A stretch of 11,309 bases of DNA from Patescibacteria group bacterium. Lineage in GTDB: Bacteria; Patescibacteriota; Minisyncoccia; Minisyncoccales; Minisyncoccaceae. Below are positions 1 to 7,037 of the stretch, in pieces; position 1 is the stretch's first letter, and each line of letters starts with the position of its first letter. The DNA lies in contig JASGMO010000016.1 in assembly GCA_030156465.1 (NCBI GenBank), forward strand, positions 1 to 11,309, written 5' to 3'. The notes beneath the pieces were generated by a model, which searched no databases, had not been told where the DNA came from, and worked only from the letters and a program-made list of their open reading frames with translations. The translations under genes were made by a program, and so were the position numbers.

Positions 1-449
1 AATATTCCTTGAGCTGTTTCTGGTCTTAAGTAAGCTGTGCTAGCGCTATCTTCAACGCTCCCAACAAAAGTTCTAAACATTAAATTAAAGTTTCTTGGAT
101 CCATTAATTCTCCTTTGCATTCAGGGCATTTATCATCTTTTAAATGGTCTGTTCTGAATCTTTTGTGACATTTTTTGCACTCAGACAAAGGATCTGAGAA
201 TGTTTCTGTGTGTCCTGAGGCCTTCCATATATTTGGATTCATAATAATGGCAGAATCTAATCCAAAGATATTTTCTCTTTGATGGACCATATAATTCCAC
301 CAGCTATTTTTAATATTATTTCTTAATTCAACCCCTAATGGTCCAAAATCATAAAAACCACCCATTCCTCCATAAATATCAGAAGATTGAAAAACAAATC
401 CTCTTCTCTTTGCAAACGATATTATTTTATCAAAATTATTATTTTCCAT
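1..449 (-). CDS. glyQS: Glycyl-tRNA synthetase, dimeric type, N-terminal 149 residues (runs off left edge)
   Basis: Class II enzyme that charges tRNA-Gly in the cytoplasm. Read by reverse translation from the ATG at 447-449. The fragment shows the family N-terminus with GGFYDFGPLGVELRNNI near residues 30-46, followed by SWW. ASGHTETFSDPL lies near 78-88. Two CxxC pairs (C91/C94 and C108/C111) fit the zinc-binding insertion of alpha2-type GlyRS, and the motif LRPETAQGI closes the visible part. This is the single-chain alpha2 type, not the split GlyQ/GlyS type. It is the last visible gene of the minus-strand operon, starting 5 nt after the stop of the membrane-anchored protein. No Shine-Dalgarno site is evident, so translation may depend on coupling. 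The C-terminal catalytic and anticodon-binding parts are outside the window. Confidence 0.95.
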   Translation of the reverse strand, partial: MENNNFDKIISFAKRRGFVFQSSDIYGGMGGFYDFGPLGVELRNNIKNSWWNYMVHQRENIFGLDSAIIMNPNIWKASGHTETFSDPLSECKKCHKRFRTDHLKDDKCPECKGELMDPRNFNLMFRTFVGSVEDSASTAYLRPETAQGI

Positions 450-454
450 ATTTG

Positions 455-2077
455 TTAAAAACTCATCTGAGCATAAAGTATGTCTGTTTTAGCTGTTAAT
501 GTTTTTCCGGTCCATTGGTCTGTTCCAGATAATTGGGCTGCTCCTAAAAGTATAATCACCTCATCTGCTAGCTCTGGTTGAATTGATACTTGGAAAGCAC
601 AAACTTTCGGCTCTTTAACTGTTCCTGAACCAGCGGGGATACTACCAATATTACAAATAACCTCACTTGTTTCTTCATTATATATAATCTCTGAACCTTC
701 TTGTGCGTATGTTTTATTCTCAAATGTAATGCTTTCTGGCAAAGCTGTGACAATTTTAGCATTATCAACATCATTGAGTGTGCTAGTAGCAGACCATTCT
801 ATTGTTAAATATGTTTTTTCTCCTGTCTGTAATGGGTAAGGGCCACTATTTTCAAAATATTTATTATCAGTATAGAACTTTTGAGCAATACCAATGTCTG
901 ACTCTATCCTTGTTAAAAAGTCCTGTCTCGTTTCTCCTATTGTTACCGTATTTTTAATAGTAGGGTTCTTGTTTTCTAAGCCATCTACTTTAATTTCTTC
1001 TAAAGCATTAACCCAAAACTCTACTTTACCAATTTGACCAATTTCTAAACTAGACAATTCGCTAATATCTTTTGCTTCCCAAATAATTGAACCATCTTCA
1101 ATTGTTGCCCCCTCGGCCTCAATACTTTCCATATCAACATATCTATTGTCTACTCTCGTAATTAGCGCCAAATCTTTTAGCTCTTGGTCTCCAATGTTTT
1201 GAAAAATTATTTCATAATGAAGTTTTTCTCCTGGAGATGCAGCATAATCAGAGTTGTTATTTACTCTCTGAGTTAAATAAATTGATGGTGAACTAATTTC
1301 AACTCCTTTGATAACCTCTTTTAATAAAATAAAGTTTCCATTTTGCCATATTCCAATTTTTGCTTTAAAAACTTTCTGTTCAGATGCTTCTCCATTTAAA
1401 ATCCCCGAAATATCAATTCTTCCTGAGCTAGCGCCTCCCAATAATGCAATATCAAATTGCGTATTGTCTATCCCTCTTGGCTGAGAATAAAGAAAATCAA
1501 ATCCTGAAGGATAAGTAACATAGCAAGTTAAATCAGTTAATGGATAATCAACATTAGAAGAATAATCAACCCTTAGAGAAAGTGCTTTTCCTGTACCGAC
1601 TTTGCTGGGGGCCTCTATTGAAATATTAATTGGAGTTTCTCCTAAAATAGTAGTAAAGGTAGTTGAAACTTCACTTCTTGTTTTTAGATCTTTTGGTTGA
1701 AAAGAAATGCTTGCTTTAGCAATTCTAACGTCCCTTTCTTTTCCCAAAAGAACTGCGCTAAACTTGAATACTCTTTCTTCTCCGGGATAAATGTCTCCCC
1801 CTAGTTCACTAGATGACATTGTTTTTATCTGTCCCCCATTAGAAATTACTGAGCTTTCAGGATACTCAAATATTAGTTCTGGATTTTCTAACCTAATGTT
1901 TCCATTGTTTTTAAACTTGACTATATATTCAATTTCTTCACCAACATTAGTTTTTTCTGGAGCCAATATTTCAATTCTTAAAACTTCCTTAGAAAAAGAC
2001 ATATTTTGCCAAGATAAATAGGCAAAAACGCCTGCAGCAATTAAAATTATTAAAAATATTATTGTTCTTTTTTTCAT
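455..2077 (-). CDS. Membrane-anchored extracellular protein with repeated beta-sandwich (DUF11/COG1361-like) modules
   Basis: Predicted surface protein of 540 residues, specific function unknown. It starts with a Lys-Lys-Arg stretch and one hydrophobic segment (about residues 5-22), which fits an uncleaved signal anchor with the remainder outside the cell. Roughly four modules begin with a proline-containing strand, then G(E/K)xxxxxI(V/E) and F-x-N-x-G: about 33-78 (KFKNNGN), 150-197, 264-312 (SPGEKLHYEIIFQNIG) and 416-455 (QTGEKTYLTIEW). This resembles the DUF11/COG1361 Ig-like repeats of bacterial and archaeal surface proteins. Only one cysteine is apparent and no sortase motif or C-terminal membrane helix was seen. 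Its start overlaps the preceding gene by one base (TAATG), and glyQS follows 5 nt after its stop, so it is embedded between tRNA synthetase genes. The fold assignment is by pattern only. Confidence 0.82.
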   Translation of the reverse strand: MKKRTIIFLIILIAAGVFAYLSWQNMSFSKEVLRIEILAPEKTNVGEEIEYIVKFKNNGNIRLENPELIFEYPESSVISNGGQIKTMSSSELGGDIYPGEERVFKFSAVLLGKERDVRIAKASISFQPKDLKTRSEVSTTFTTILGETPINISIEAPSKVGTGKALSLRVDYSSNVDYPLTDLTCYVTYPSGFDFLYSQPRGIDNTQFDIALLGGASSGRIDISGILNGEASEQKVFKAKIGIWQNGNFILLKEVIKGVEISSPSIYLTQRVNNNSDYAASPGEKLHYEIIFQNIGDQELKDLALITRVDNRYVDMESIEAEGATIEDGSIIWEAKDISELSSLEIGQIGKVEFWVNALEEIKVDGLENKNPTIKNTVTIGETRQDFLTRIESDIGIAQKFYTDNKYFENSGPYPLQTGEKTYLTIEWSATSTLNDVDNAKIVTALPESITFENKTYAQEGSEIIYNEETSEVICNIGSIPAGSGTVKEPKVCAFQVSIQPELADEVIILLGAAQLSGTDQWTGKTLTAKTDILYAQMSF

Positions 2078-2454
2078 TATATTAATTCTTTAAGTTTTGA
2101 TATAAGCTTTCTTATTATCTTTTTTTCTGCTTCTGACTTCCATACAACACTTCTTTCCAAGGAACTAATCGTTCTTTTAATATCATCTTTATTTAAGTGT
2201 GTTCTTCCCTTAGTCAATTCTTCAAAAAGTTCAAGTATTTCCTTGCTATCAGAATCATTCCATCCGCCTTTACCTTTCTCTAGATTTTCAGTTATTTTTC
2301 TTTTTTCTATTTTTCCGCTACCTTTAAAAAATTCCGAAGAATCTTTTTCTTTCATTAACTTTCCCTCTCTTTGAGGAGGCTTTTTTTCTTCCTCTTTTTC
2401 AATAAGCCAAGGATTTTCAATCTCTTCTTTTTCCCAAGGTTCTTGATTGTTCAT
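2077..2454 (-). CDS. Charged 125-residue protein of unknown function
   Basis: I do not recognise this protein. It has no signal peptide, membrane segment or cysteine. Residues 1 to about 70 are very rich in Glu and Lys with scattered Pro and Gly, and look disordered. There are two EPW/NPW motifs near the N-terminus, each followed by an acidic stretch. Residues about 70-125 contain regularly spaced Leu and Ile with charged residues and probably form three helices. Reality as a gene is supported by position: its ATG overlaps the ileS stop in ATGA and its TAA shares a base with the ATG of the following gene, so it is held in frame inside the operon. No Shine-Dalgarno site is visible, and translation is probably coupled to ileS. 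Confidence 0.7.
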   Translation of the reverse strand: MNNQEPWEKEEIENPWLIEKEEEKKPPQREGKLMKEKDSSEFFKGSGKIEKRKITENLEKGKGGWNDSDSKEILELFEELTKGRTHLNKDDIKRTISSLERSVVWKSEAEKKIIRKLISKLKELI

Positions 2455-5222
2455 ATTTTTTTAATATTTAAGTATATTTTATTGTCATCAATATTTATCT
2501 CTTTTAAATCTTCGTTGGATAAAATAAATTTATTGGCTAAAACTTCACTTAAAATATGATCTTTATTCCTTTCAAGTATTGTATCAAAAAACTCGCCTTG
2601 AGCATAGTAAACATCAATTCTATCCTCAGGAATAAATCCATTATCTTTTCTCATTTTTTGAATTTGTCTAATAATTTCTCTGACATTGCCTTCTTCTTTT
2701 AATTCAGGTGTAATTGTTGTGTCTAATTTAACATCTTCATTTATTCCCTTGTCTTCTTTAACTTCTTTGACATTAATCTCTTCTTTTATTAACTCAATTA
2801 ATTCTTTATTGTCTGTTTTTAAATCTTTTACACTAAGAGACAAAAGGGCTTGCCTAACCTTAATTCCCTGCTTTGATCTTTCTGCTAGAGCCAAGTTAAC
2901 AATATCTCTAATATTCTCCATTTCTTGCTCTAGTTTTTCATCAATTAAATCAAGGTTTGGCTGAGGGTAATCACATAAATGAACGCTCTCTCCACTTTTC
3001 ATTTTTAAGAAAATATCTTCTGTAATAAATGGGGTAAATGGTGCCATTAATTTAATTAATTTGGAAATTGCATAATGAAGAGTATATGTCGCTTCTTCTT
3101 GCTCTTTTTCATTTTCTGGTTTTTGAAATCTTCTACGAGATCTTCTAATATACCAATTTGATAAATCATCAATATAGTCATTAAACAATCTTGATGCTTT
3201 TGTTAGTTCATAGCTATCCATCCATTTAATAACATCTCTGTTTAATTTTTCTGTTCGTGAAATTATCCATTTGTCTAATAAGCTATCGGTACTTTCGCTA
3301 AAACTATCTTTTCTATATGTTTCAAAAAAGGTAAAACAGTTATCTAGTCCTGAAATAACTTTTCTCCAGTATTCTTTTACCTTATCTTTAGAAAACCTGT
3401 AATCTTCTCCAATTGAAGTTGAAGCTAACAAAAAATATCTTAAAGCATCAGCTCCGAAAGAATCAAATATTTCATCGGGTGCTGGATAGTTTTTAAGTTT
3501 TTTACTTAATTTTCTTCCTTTGTCATCTAGTACAAGACCATTTACAATAACATTTTTAAACGCTCCGTGAGATTTTCCTAAGCCAATATCTTCAAGAGTT
3601 AACGCTGTTGCTAAAACATGAAGGGTATAAAACCATCCTCTTGTTTGATCTAATCCTTCAGCTATAAAATCAGCAGGATATGTTTTTTCTACTAATTCCT
3701 TATTCTCAAAAGGATAATGCCATTGAGCATAGGGCATTGAACCAGATTCAAACCAACAATCAAAAACCTCTGGCGTTCTTTTCATCTCTTTCCCGCAAGA
3801 ACATTTTAATTTAATCTCATCAATGTATGGGCGATGCAAATCATTTGGATTACCTAATTCTTCAATAGAGCCAATGCACCTTTTTTCTCCGCATTCGCAC
3901 TCCCAAATAGGAATTGGTGCTCCCCAAAACCTACTTCTAGCAACGTCCCAATCTCTTGCTCCCTCTAGCCACTTACCGAACCTTCCTTCTTTAATATTTT
4001 GAGGAACCCAATGAATATCTTTATTATTCTCAACTAATTGTTCTTTAATTTTTGTAACTAAAATATACCAACTCTCAATTGCATAATAAAGCAGTGGTGA
4101 ATCACATCTCCAGCAATGAGGATAATCATGAGTAATTAATTCTTCTTTGAAGAATAATTCTCTTTCTTTTAGATTGTCAATAATTTTTATATTAGCATCC
4201 ATTACAAATTCTCCCTCGTACTCTCCCTCTTTAAATGTTCCATCTTTATTAACTAAGTGTTGAAATATTAAATTATTTTCTTTAGCAATATTAAAATCAT
4301 CTTCTCCGTGCATTGGATTAATATGCACTATGCCTGTTCCATCTTCACTTGAAACAAAATCAGCAGACAAGACCTTACAATAATTATTGGGAATATAGTC
4401 AAACAATGGTTCGTAAGACATGCCAACTAATTCGCCTCCTTTAACTTTTTTAATTACTTCTCCTTCTTCTATAATTGACGATCTATCTTCTGCGATAATA
4501 TATGTTTCATTGTTTGACTTAATATAAACATAATCAATATCCTTATTCACCGCTAAGGCAACATTCCCAGGGAGTGTCCATGGTGTCGTTGTCCAAACTA
4601 AGAAATATAGGTTATCTTCAATTTTAAACTTAACATAAACTGATTTATCTTTTACTTCTTTGTATCCTTGATTAACTTCAAAATTAGATAAGGTAGTTCC
4701 GCAACGAGGACAATATGGAGAAACACGATAATTTTTCTCTACTAATTTTTTATCCCATAGCTGTTTAAAAACCCACCAAACTGATTCAATGTAATTATTG
4801 TCCATCGTGGAATAGGCATTGCTATAATCGGCCCAGCGACCAACTCTCTCTAATGTTTTTTGAAAGTCATCTACGCAAGCAAAAACAGAATTACGACAAT
4901 CGTTATTAAACTTTTCTATACCAATTTCTTCAATTTGTTTTTTATTATTCACCCCTAATTCTTTTTCAATAAGATTTTCTATTGGCAAGCCATGACAATC
5001 CCAACCAACGCGCCTAGGAACCTGATATCCCTTCATTGTCCAATATCTTAAAACTGTATCTTTAATTGTGGTTGCCAAAATATGGCCGTAGTGGGGCTTG
5101 CCCGTCGCAAAGGGAGGACCATCATAAAAACTAAAATAAGGAGAACCTGATCTATTCTCAATTGATTTAGAAAAAATGTCTTTTTCTTTCCAATATTCTA
5201 ATATTTTTTCTTCTCTGTTCAT
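2451..5222 (-). CDS. ileS: Isoleucyl-tRNA synthetase, eukaryote-like (type 2)
   Basis: Class I enzyme that charges tRNA-Ile. At 923 residues it is somewhat short for the type. The HIGH motif is HYGH (44-47) in PPFATGKPHYGH, followed by RRVGWDCHGLPIE (about 70-82). The CP1 editing domain has TTTPWTLPGN (211-220) and HINPMHGEDD (300-309). Cys pairs sit at C171/C174 and C370/C373, with further Cys near 442-449 and 474-476. RFWGAPIPIW lies at 431-440 and the KMSKS loop is KLSKK (571-575). The C-terminus has the VRQAL helix but lacks the terminal zinc-binding cysteines of type 1 enzymes. HYGH, RRVGWDCHGLP and PIPIW point to the type 2 (IleS2-like) group, which in characterised bacteria is linked to low mupirocin sensitivity. 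It overlaps both neighbours by 4 nt (ATGA). Confidence 0.97.
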   Translation of the reverse strand: MNREEKILEYWKEKDIFSKSIENRSGSPYFSFYDGPPFATGKPHYGHILATTIKDTVLRYWTMKGYQVPRRVGWDCHGLPIENLIEKELGVNNKKQIEEIGIEKFNNDCRNSVFACVDDFQKTLERVGRWADYSNAYSTMDNNYIESVWWVFKQLWDKKLVEKNYRVSPYCPRCGTTLSNFEVNQGYKEVKDKSVYVKFKIEDNLYFLVWTTTPWTLPGNVALAVNKDIDYVYIKSNNETYIIAEDRSSIIEEGEVIKKVKGGELVGMSYEPLFDYIPNNYCKVLSADFVSSEDGTGIVHINPMHGEDDFNIAKENNLIFQHLVNKDGTFKEGEYEGEFVMDANIKIIDNLKERELFFKEELITHDYPHCWRCDSPLLYYAIESWYILVTKIKEQLVENNKDIHWVPQNIKEGRFGKWLEGARDWDVARSRFWGAPIPIWECECGEKRCIGSIEELGNPNDLHRPYIDEIKLKCSCGKEMKRTPEVFDCWFESGSMPYAQWHYPFENKELVEKTYPADFIAEGLDQTRGWFYTLHVLATALTLEDIGLGKSHGAFKNVIVNGLVLDDKGRKLSKKLKNYPAPDEIFDSFGADALRYFLLASTSIGEDYRFSKDKVKEYWRKVISGLDNCFTFFETYRKDSFSESTDSLLDKWIISRTEKLNRDVIKWMDSYELTKASRLFNDYIDDLSNWYIRRSRRRFQKPENEKEQEEATYTLHYAISKLIKLMAPFTPFITEDIFLKMKSGESVHLCDYPQPNLDLIDEKLEQEMENIRDIVNLALAERSKQGIKVRQALLSLSVKDLKTDNKELIELIKEEINVKEVKEDKGINEDVKLDTTITPELKEEGNVREIIRQIQKMRKDNGFIPEDRIDVYYAQGEFFDTILERNKDHILSEVLANKFILSNEDLKEINIDDNKIYLNIKKI

Positions 5223-5803
5223 ATTTCTCTTACTTCGCCTGTTTGAATCATTAGCTCTGCCCTTTTATTTAATAGTTCTTCATCACTAATTTCATTAATA
5301 TATCCTTCTAATAACCATAATGGATCGCCATGGGATATAATTAATATATTCCTATTTTCAAAACTATTTTCTATTTCTTCTAACACCTCTAACATTCTTT
5401 TTCTACAATCATTCCATGTTTCCCCCTCAGGAGTTGCTTCATTAAACTTTTTACTTTTATCATTATTATAATACGCCCAGGCCTCATCTTTGTGTTTGCC
5501 GCCAAAAATACCCCAATTAATATCTCTCAATCGTGTATCGTAGATTATTTTACTATCATCAAAACCAATAATTTCTGAAACTATTTTAGCAGTTTGCCTA
5601 GTTCTTAATATATCTGAGCAAAAAATATGCTCTATTCCTTTATCTTTTAATTTTTCTCCTGCTTCTTTTGCTTGAGAAATACCCTCCTCAATTAGAGAAC
5701 AAGGCGGATTGTCATCAGGATAACAATAGATTATATCTTTTAATTCTGTTTGATGAATATTTTTACCGTGCCTTAAAAAAAAGTACTTATTTTTTAGTTT
5801 CAT
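5219..5803 (-). CDS. Histidine phosphatase family protein (phosphoglycerate mutase-like fold)
   Basis: Probable cytoplasmic phosphatase of 194 residues, substrate unknown. The hallmark FFLRHGK has R11 and the phospho-accepting H12. SDILRTRQTA (63-72) supplies the phosphate-pocket Arg, and IISHGD has the second His, H158. The acidic residue that normally acts as proton donor (Glu in LRE/LNE) appears as Asp94 in RLRDINWG. Length and motifs fit the broad branch-1 family (PhoE/CobC/GpmB-like), and the sequence does not favour true glycolytic phosphoglycerate mutase. It is the first gene of the operon: its TGA overlaps the ileS ATG (ATGA), and a promoter lies just upstream. The start is chosen because the RHG strand follows within 12 residues, as is usual for the family. 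Confidence 0.9.
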   Translation of the reverse strand: MKLKNKYFFLRHGKNIHQTELKDIIYCYPDDNPPCSLIEEGISQAKEAGEKLKDKGIEHIFCSDILRTRQTAKIVSEIIGFDDSKIIYDTRLRDINWGIFGGKHKDEAWAYYNNDKSKKFNEATPEGETWNDCRKRMLEVLEEIENSFENRNILIISHGDPLWLLEGYINEISDEELLNKRAELMIQTGEVREI

Positions 5804-5809
5804 ATAGTA

Positions 5810-5838
5810 AAAATAGCAGATTTCTACCTTTTAATCAA
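5810..5838 (-). promoter_or_regulatory. Sigma70-like promoter for the phosphatase-ileS-glyQS operon
   Basis: On the minus strand TTGATT (5838-5833) is followed after exactly 17 bases by TATTTT (5815-5810). Each box matches the consensus at four of six positions. Transcription would start about 7 bases further on, essentially at the ATG of the phosphatase gene (5803), giving a leaderless or nearly leaderless mRNA. No Shine-Dalgarno site lies in front of that ATG, which is consistent. Prediction by eye only. Confidence 0.42.
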
Positions 5839-5859
5839 TAATTCTTATAACTCTTTTCC

Positions 5860-5882
5860 AGCAAAATTTTCATAATTTCGCT
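5860..5882 (-). terminator. Weak hairpin just downstream of fic
   Basis: On the minus strand, 5 nt after the fic stop codon, AGCGAAATT pairs with AATTTTGCT (9 bp with one G-U) around a 5-base loop ATGAA. No U-tract follows on the minus strand, so it is not a standard intrinsic terminator. It could stabilise the fic 3' end or be chance in AT-rich DNA. Confidence 0.22.
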
Positions 5883-5887
5883 TAACT

Positions 5888-6952
5888 TTATATCTTTACA
5901 TATCGCGTACCACGGCCACGCCCGACACGCTTAATCATTCCAAGTGCAACTAAACGATCAAGTGCTTGGCGTACCGTTCCAAGTGCAACATCCGTTGCTT
6001 TCACAATTTCGCTAGGTCCTGCTTGTTCTACACTAGTAAGATATTTCCAAACTTCATTCTGCTTGATAGACAGGACATCTTCAATCTTTTCTTCTTCTAG
6101 ATATGACAGAGCTTTTACGGCTTGCTCTCTTACTACTGATAAAAAGAAATTTAGCCAAGGCGAAATGGTCTCATGATCTTTTTTAAATGTCTCTTGTGAT
6201 TCGCGAAGCGCAAGATAATATTCGTCTTTTCTACGCTCAATAAGTTGCTCGTGTGAGGCATACTGAACGAACTGATAGCCAGATCGTAAAAGTAAAAGAT
6301 TCGTGAGAATGCGAGAAAGACGACCATTGCCATCTTCAAATGGGTGAATCTTTAAAAACTCAACGACAAAATTTGCAATAATTAAAAGATTGTGGAACCT
6401 ATTTTTTTCAAAAGCATTATTCGTCCATTCAACAAGTTCCTGCATTTCCTTGCTAGTAAGAAATGCGGGCGTAGTTTCAAATATTATCTTCGCAACACTT
6501 CCGTCCGGTCCGAGCACTCCAACCGCGTTCTCTTTCTTTTTATATCCGCCACGATGAATGTCATCTTTTACAGAATACTTAAGAAGCTGCTTGTGTAGTG
6601 AAGAAATCAAACTTTCTCTGAGTGGTAAATCATAATACCTATCAAAAACATTTTGAAGTGTCTCAAGGTATCCTTGAACTTCTTGAGAGTCACGATCAGC
6701 AAATTTTGAAATTGCAAGACCCCTCATAACTTTCTCTACTTCTTCATCAGTCAATCTTGCACCCTCTATACGAGTAGAGGCACCGGTTGAAGTAATCAGC
6801 GTAGATTTTTTAAGATTAGTAATTGCTTGAGGAGTCATCCGCAAACCAGATTTAAACTCACCTCTAATTCCATCAATCTCAGATAAAATAGCTACAATGT
6901 GCGGATCAAGGTTTTTTATTCGATGATCAAATTTGTTGAAGATTTCGTTCAT
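5888..6952 (-). CDS. Fic family protein with N-terminal inhibitory motif and C-terminal winged helix
   Basis: Predicted AMP-transferase (adenylyltransferase) of 354 residues. The active-site motif HPFEDGNGRLSR (203-214) is complete, with catalytic H203 and the phosphate-binding residues. STRIEG (59-64) matches the (S/T)xxxE(G/N) inhibitory motif of class II Fic proteins, so the protein is probably autoinhibited by E63. Residues about 296-350 form a winged-helix DNA-binding domain ending in a basic, glycine-rich GRGRGTR wing. The target is unknown. There is no separate antitoxin gene beside it, as expected when inhibition is internal. The coding sequence has clearly higher GC (40-45% in lines counted by hand) than the roughly 20-30% of nearby genes, which suggests horizontal acquisition. 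It stands alone between argS and the ileS operon with its own promoter and repeated operator-like sites. Confidence 0.95.
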   Translation of the reverse strand: MNEIFNKFDHRIKNLDPHIVAILSEIDGIRGEFKSGLRMTPQAITNLKKSTLITSTGASTRIEGARLTDEEVEKVMRGLAISKFADRDSQEVQGYLETLQNVFDRYYDLPLRESLISSLHKQLLKYSVKDDIHRGGYKKKENAVGVLGPDGSVAKIIFETTPAFLTSKEMQELVEWTNNAFEKNRFHNLLIIANFVVEFLKIHPFEDGNGRLSRILTNLLLLRSGYQFVQYASHEQLIERRKDEYYLALRESQETFKKDHETISPWLNFFLSVVREQAVKALSYLEEEKIEDVLSIKQNEVWKYLTSVEQAGPSEIVKATDVALGTVRQALDRLVALGMIKRVGRGRGTRYVKI

Positions 6953-6968
6953 AAATATATTTTTTAAT

Positions 6969-7005
6969 GCTATAACTTATATAGTGGATTATAGCGGATT
7001 ATAGC
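6969..7005. repeat. GCTATAA/TTATAGC half-site array before fic, probable operator
   Basis: On the plus strand the 10-base unit GGATTATAGC occurs twice in direct tandem (6986-6995 and 6996-7005). An inverted copy of its core, GCTATAA, lies at 6969-6975. The 10-base period is one helical turn, so a protein could bind both direct copies on the same DNA face. The array covers the fic -10 box and probable start of transcription. The natural candidate ligand is the winged-helix domain of Fic itself; this is inferred from position. Confidence 0.55.
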
Positions 7006-7016
7006 GTTAAATGCAA
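6988..7016 (-). promoter_or_regulatory. fic promoter
   Basis: On the minus strand TTGCAT (7016-7011) is followed by a 17-base spacer and a perfect TATAAT (6993-6988). The start of transcription would fall near 6981, leaving a leader of about 28 bases before the fic ATG. A second perfect TATAAT (7003-6998) comes from the upstream copy of the tandem repeat but has a poorly spaced -35 box. No clear Shine-Dalgarno site is seen before the ATG. Confidence 0.55.
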
Positions 7017-7037
7017 GATAATTCCACAACTTGAAAA

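Noticed and set aside
2451..5222. UGA recoding as in some CPR groups
   Set aside because: TGA closes ileS, smpB and the phosphatase gene at the expected C-termini, and no in-frame TGA was needed to extend a gene.
6392..6598. Plus-strand frame antisense to fic as a possible antitoxin
   Set aside because: Its sequence looks like a shadow of the fic frame, and Fic already carries the inhibitory motif STRIEG.
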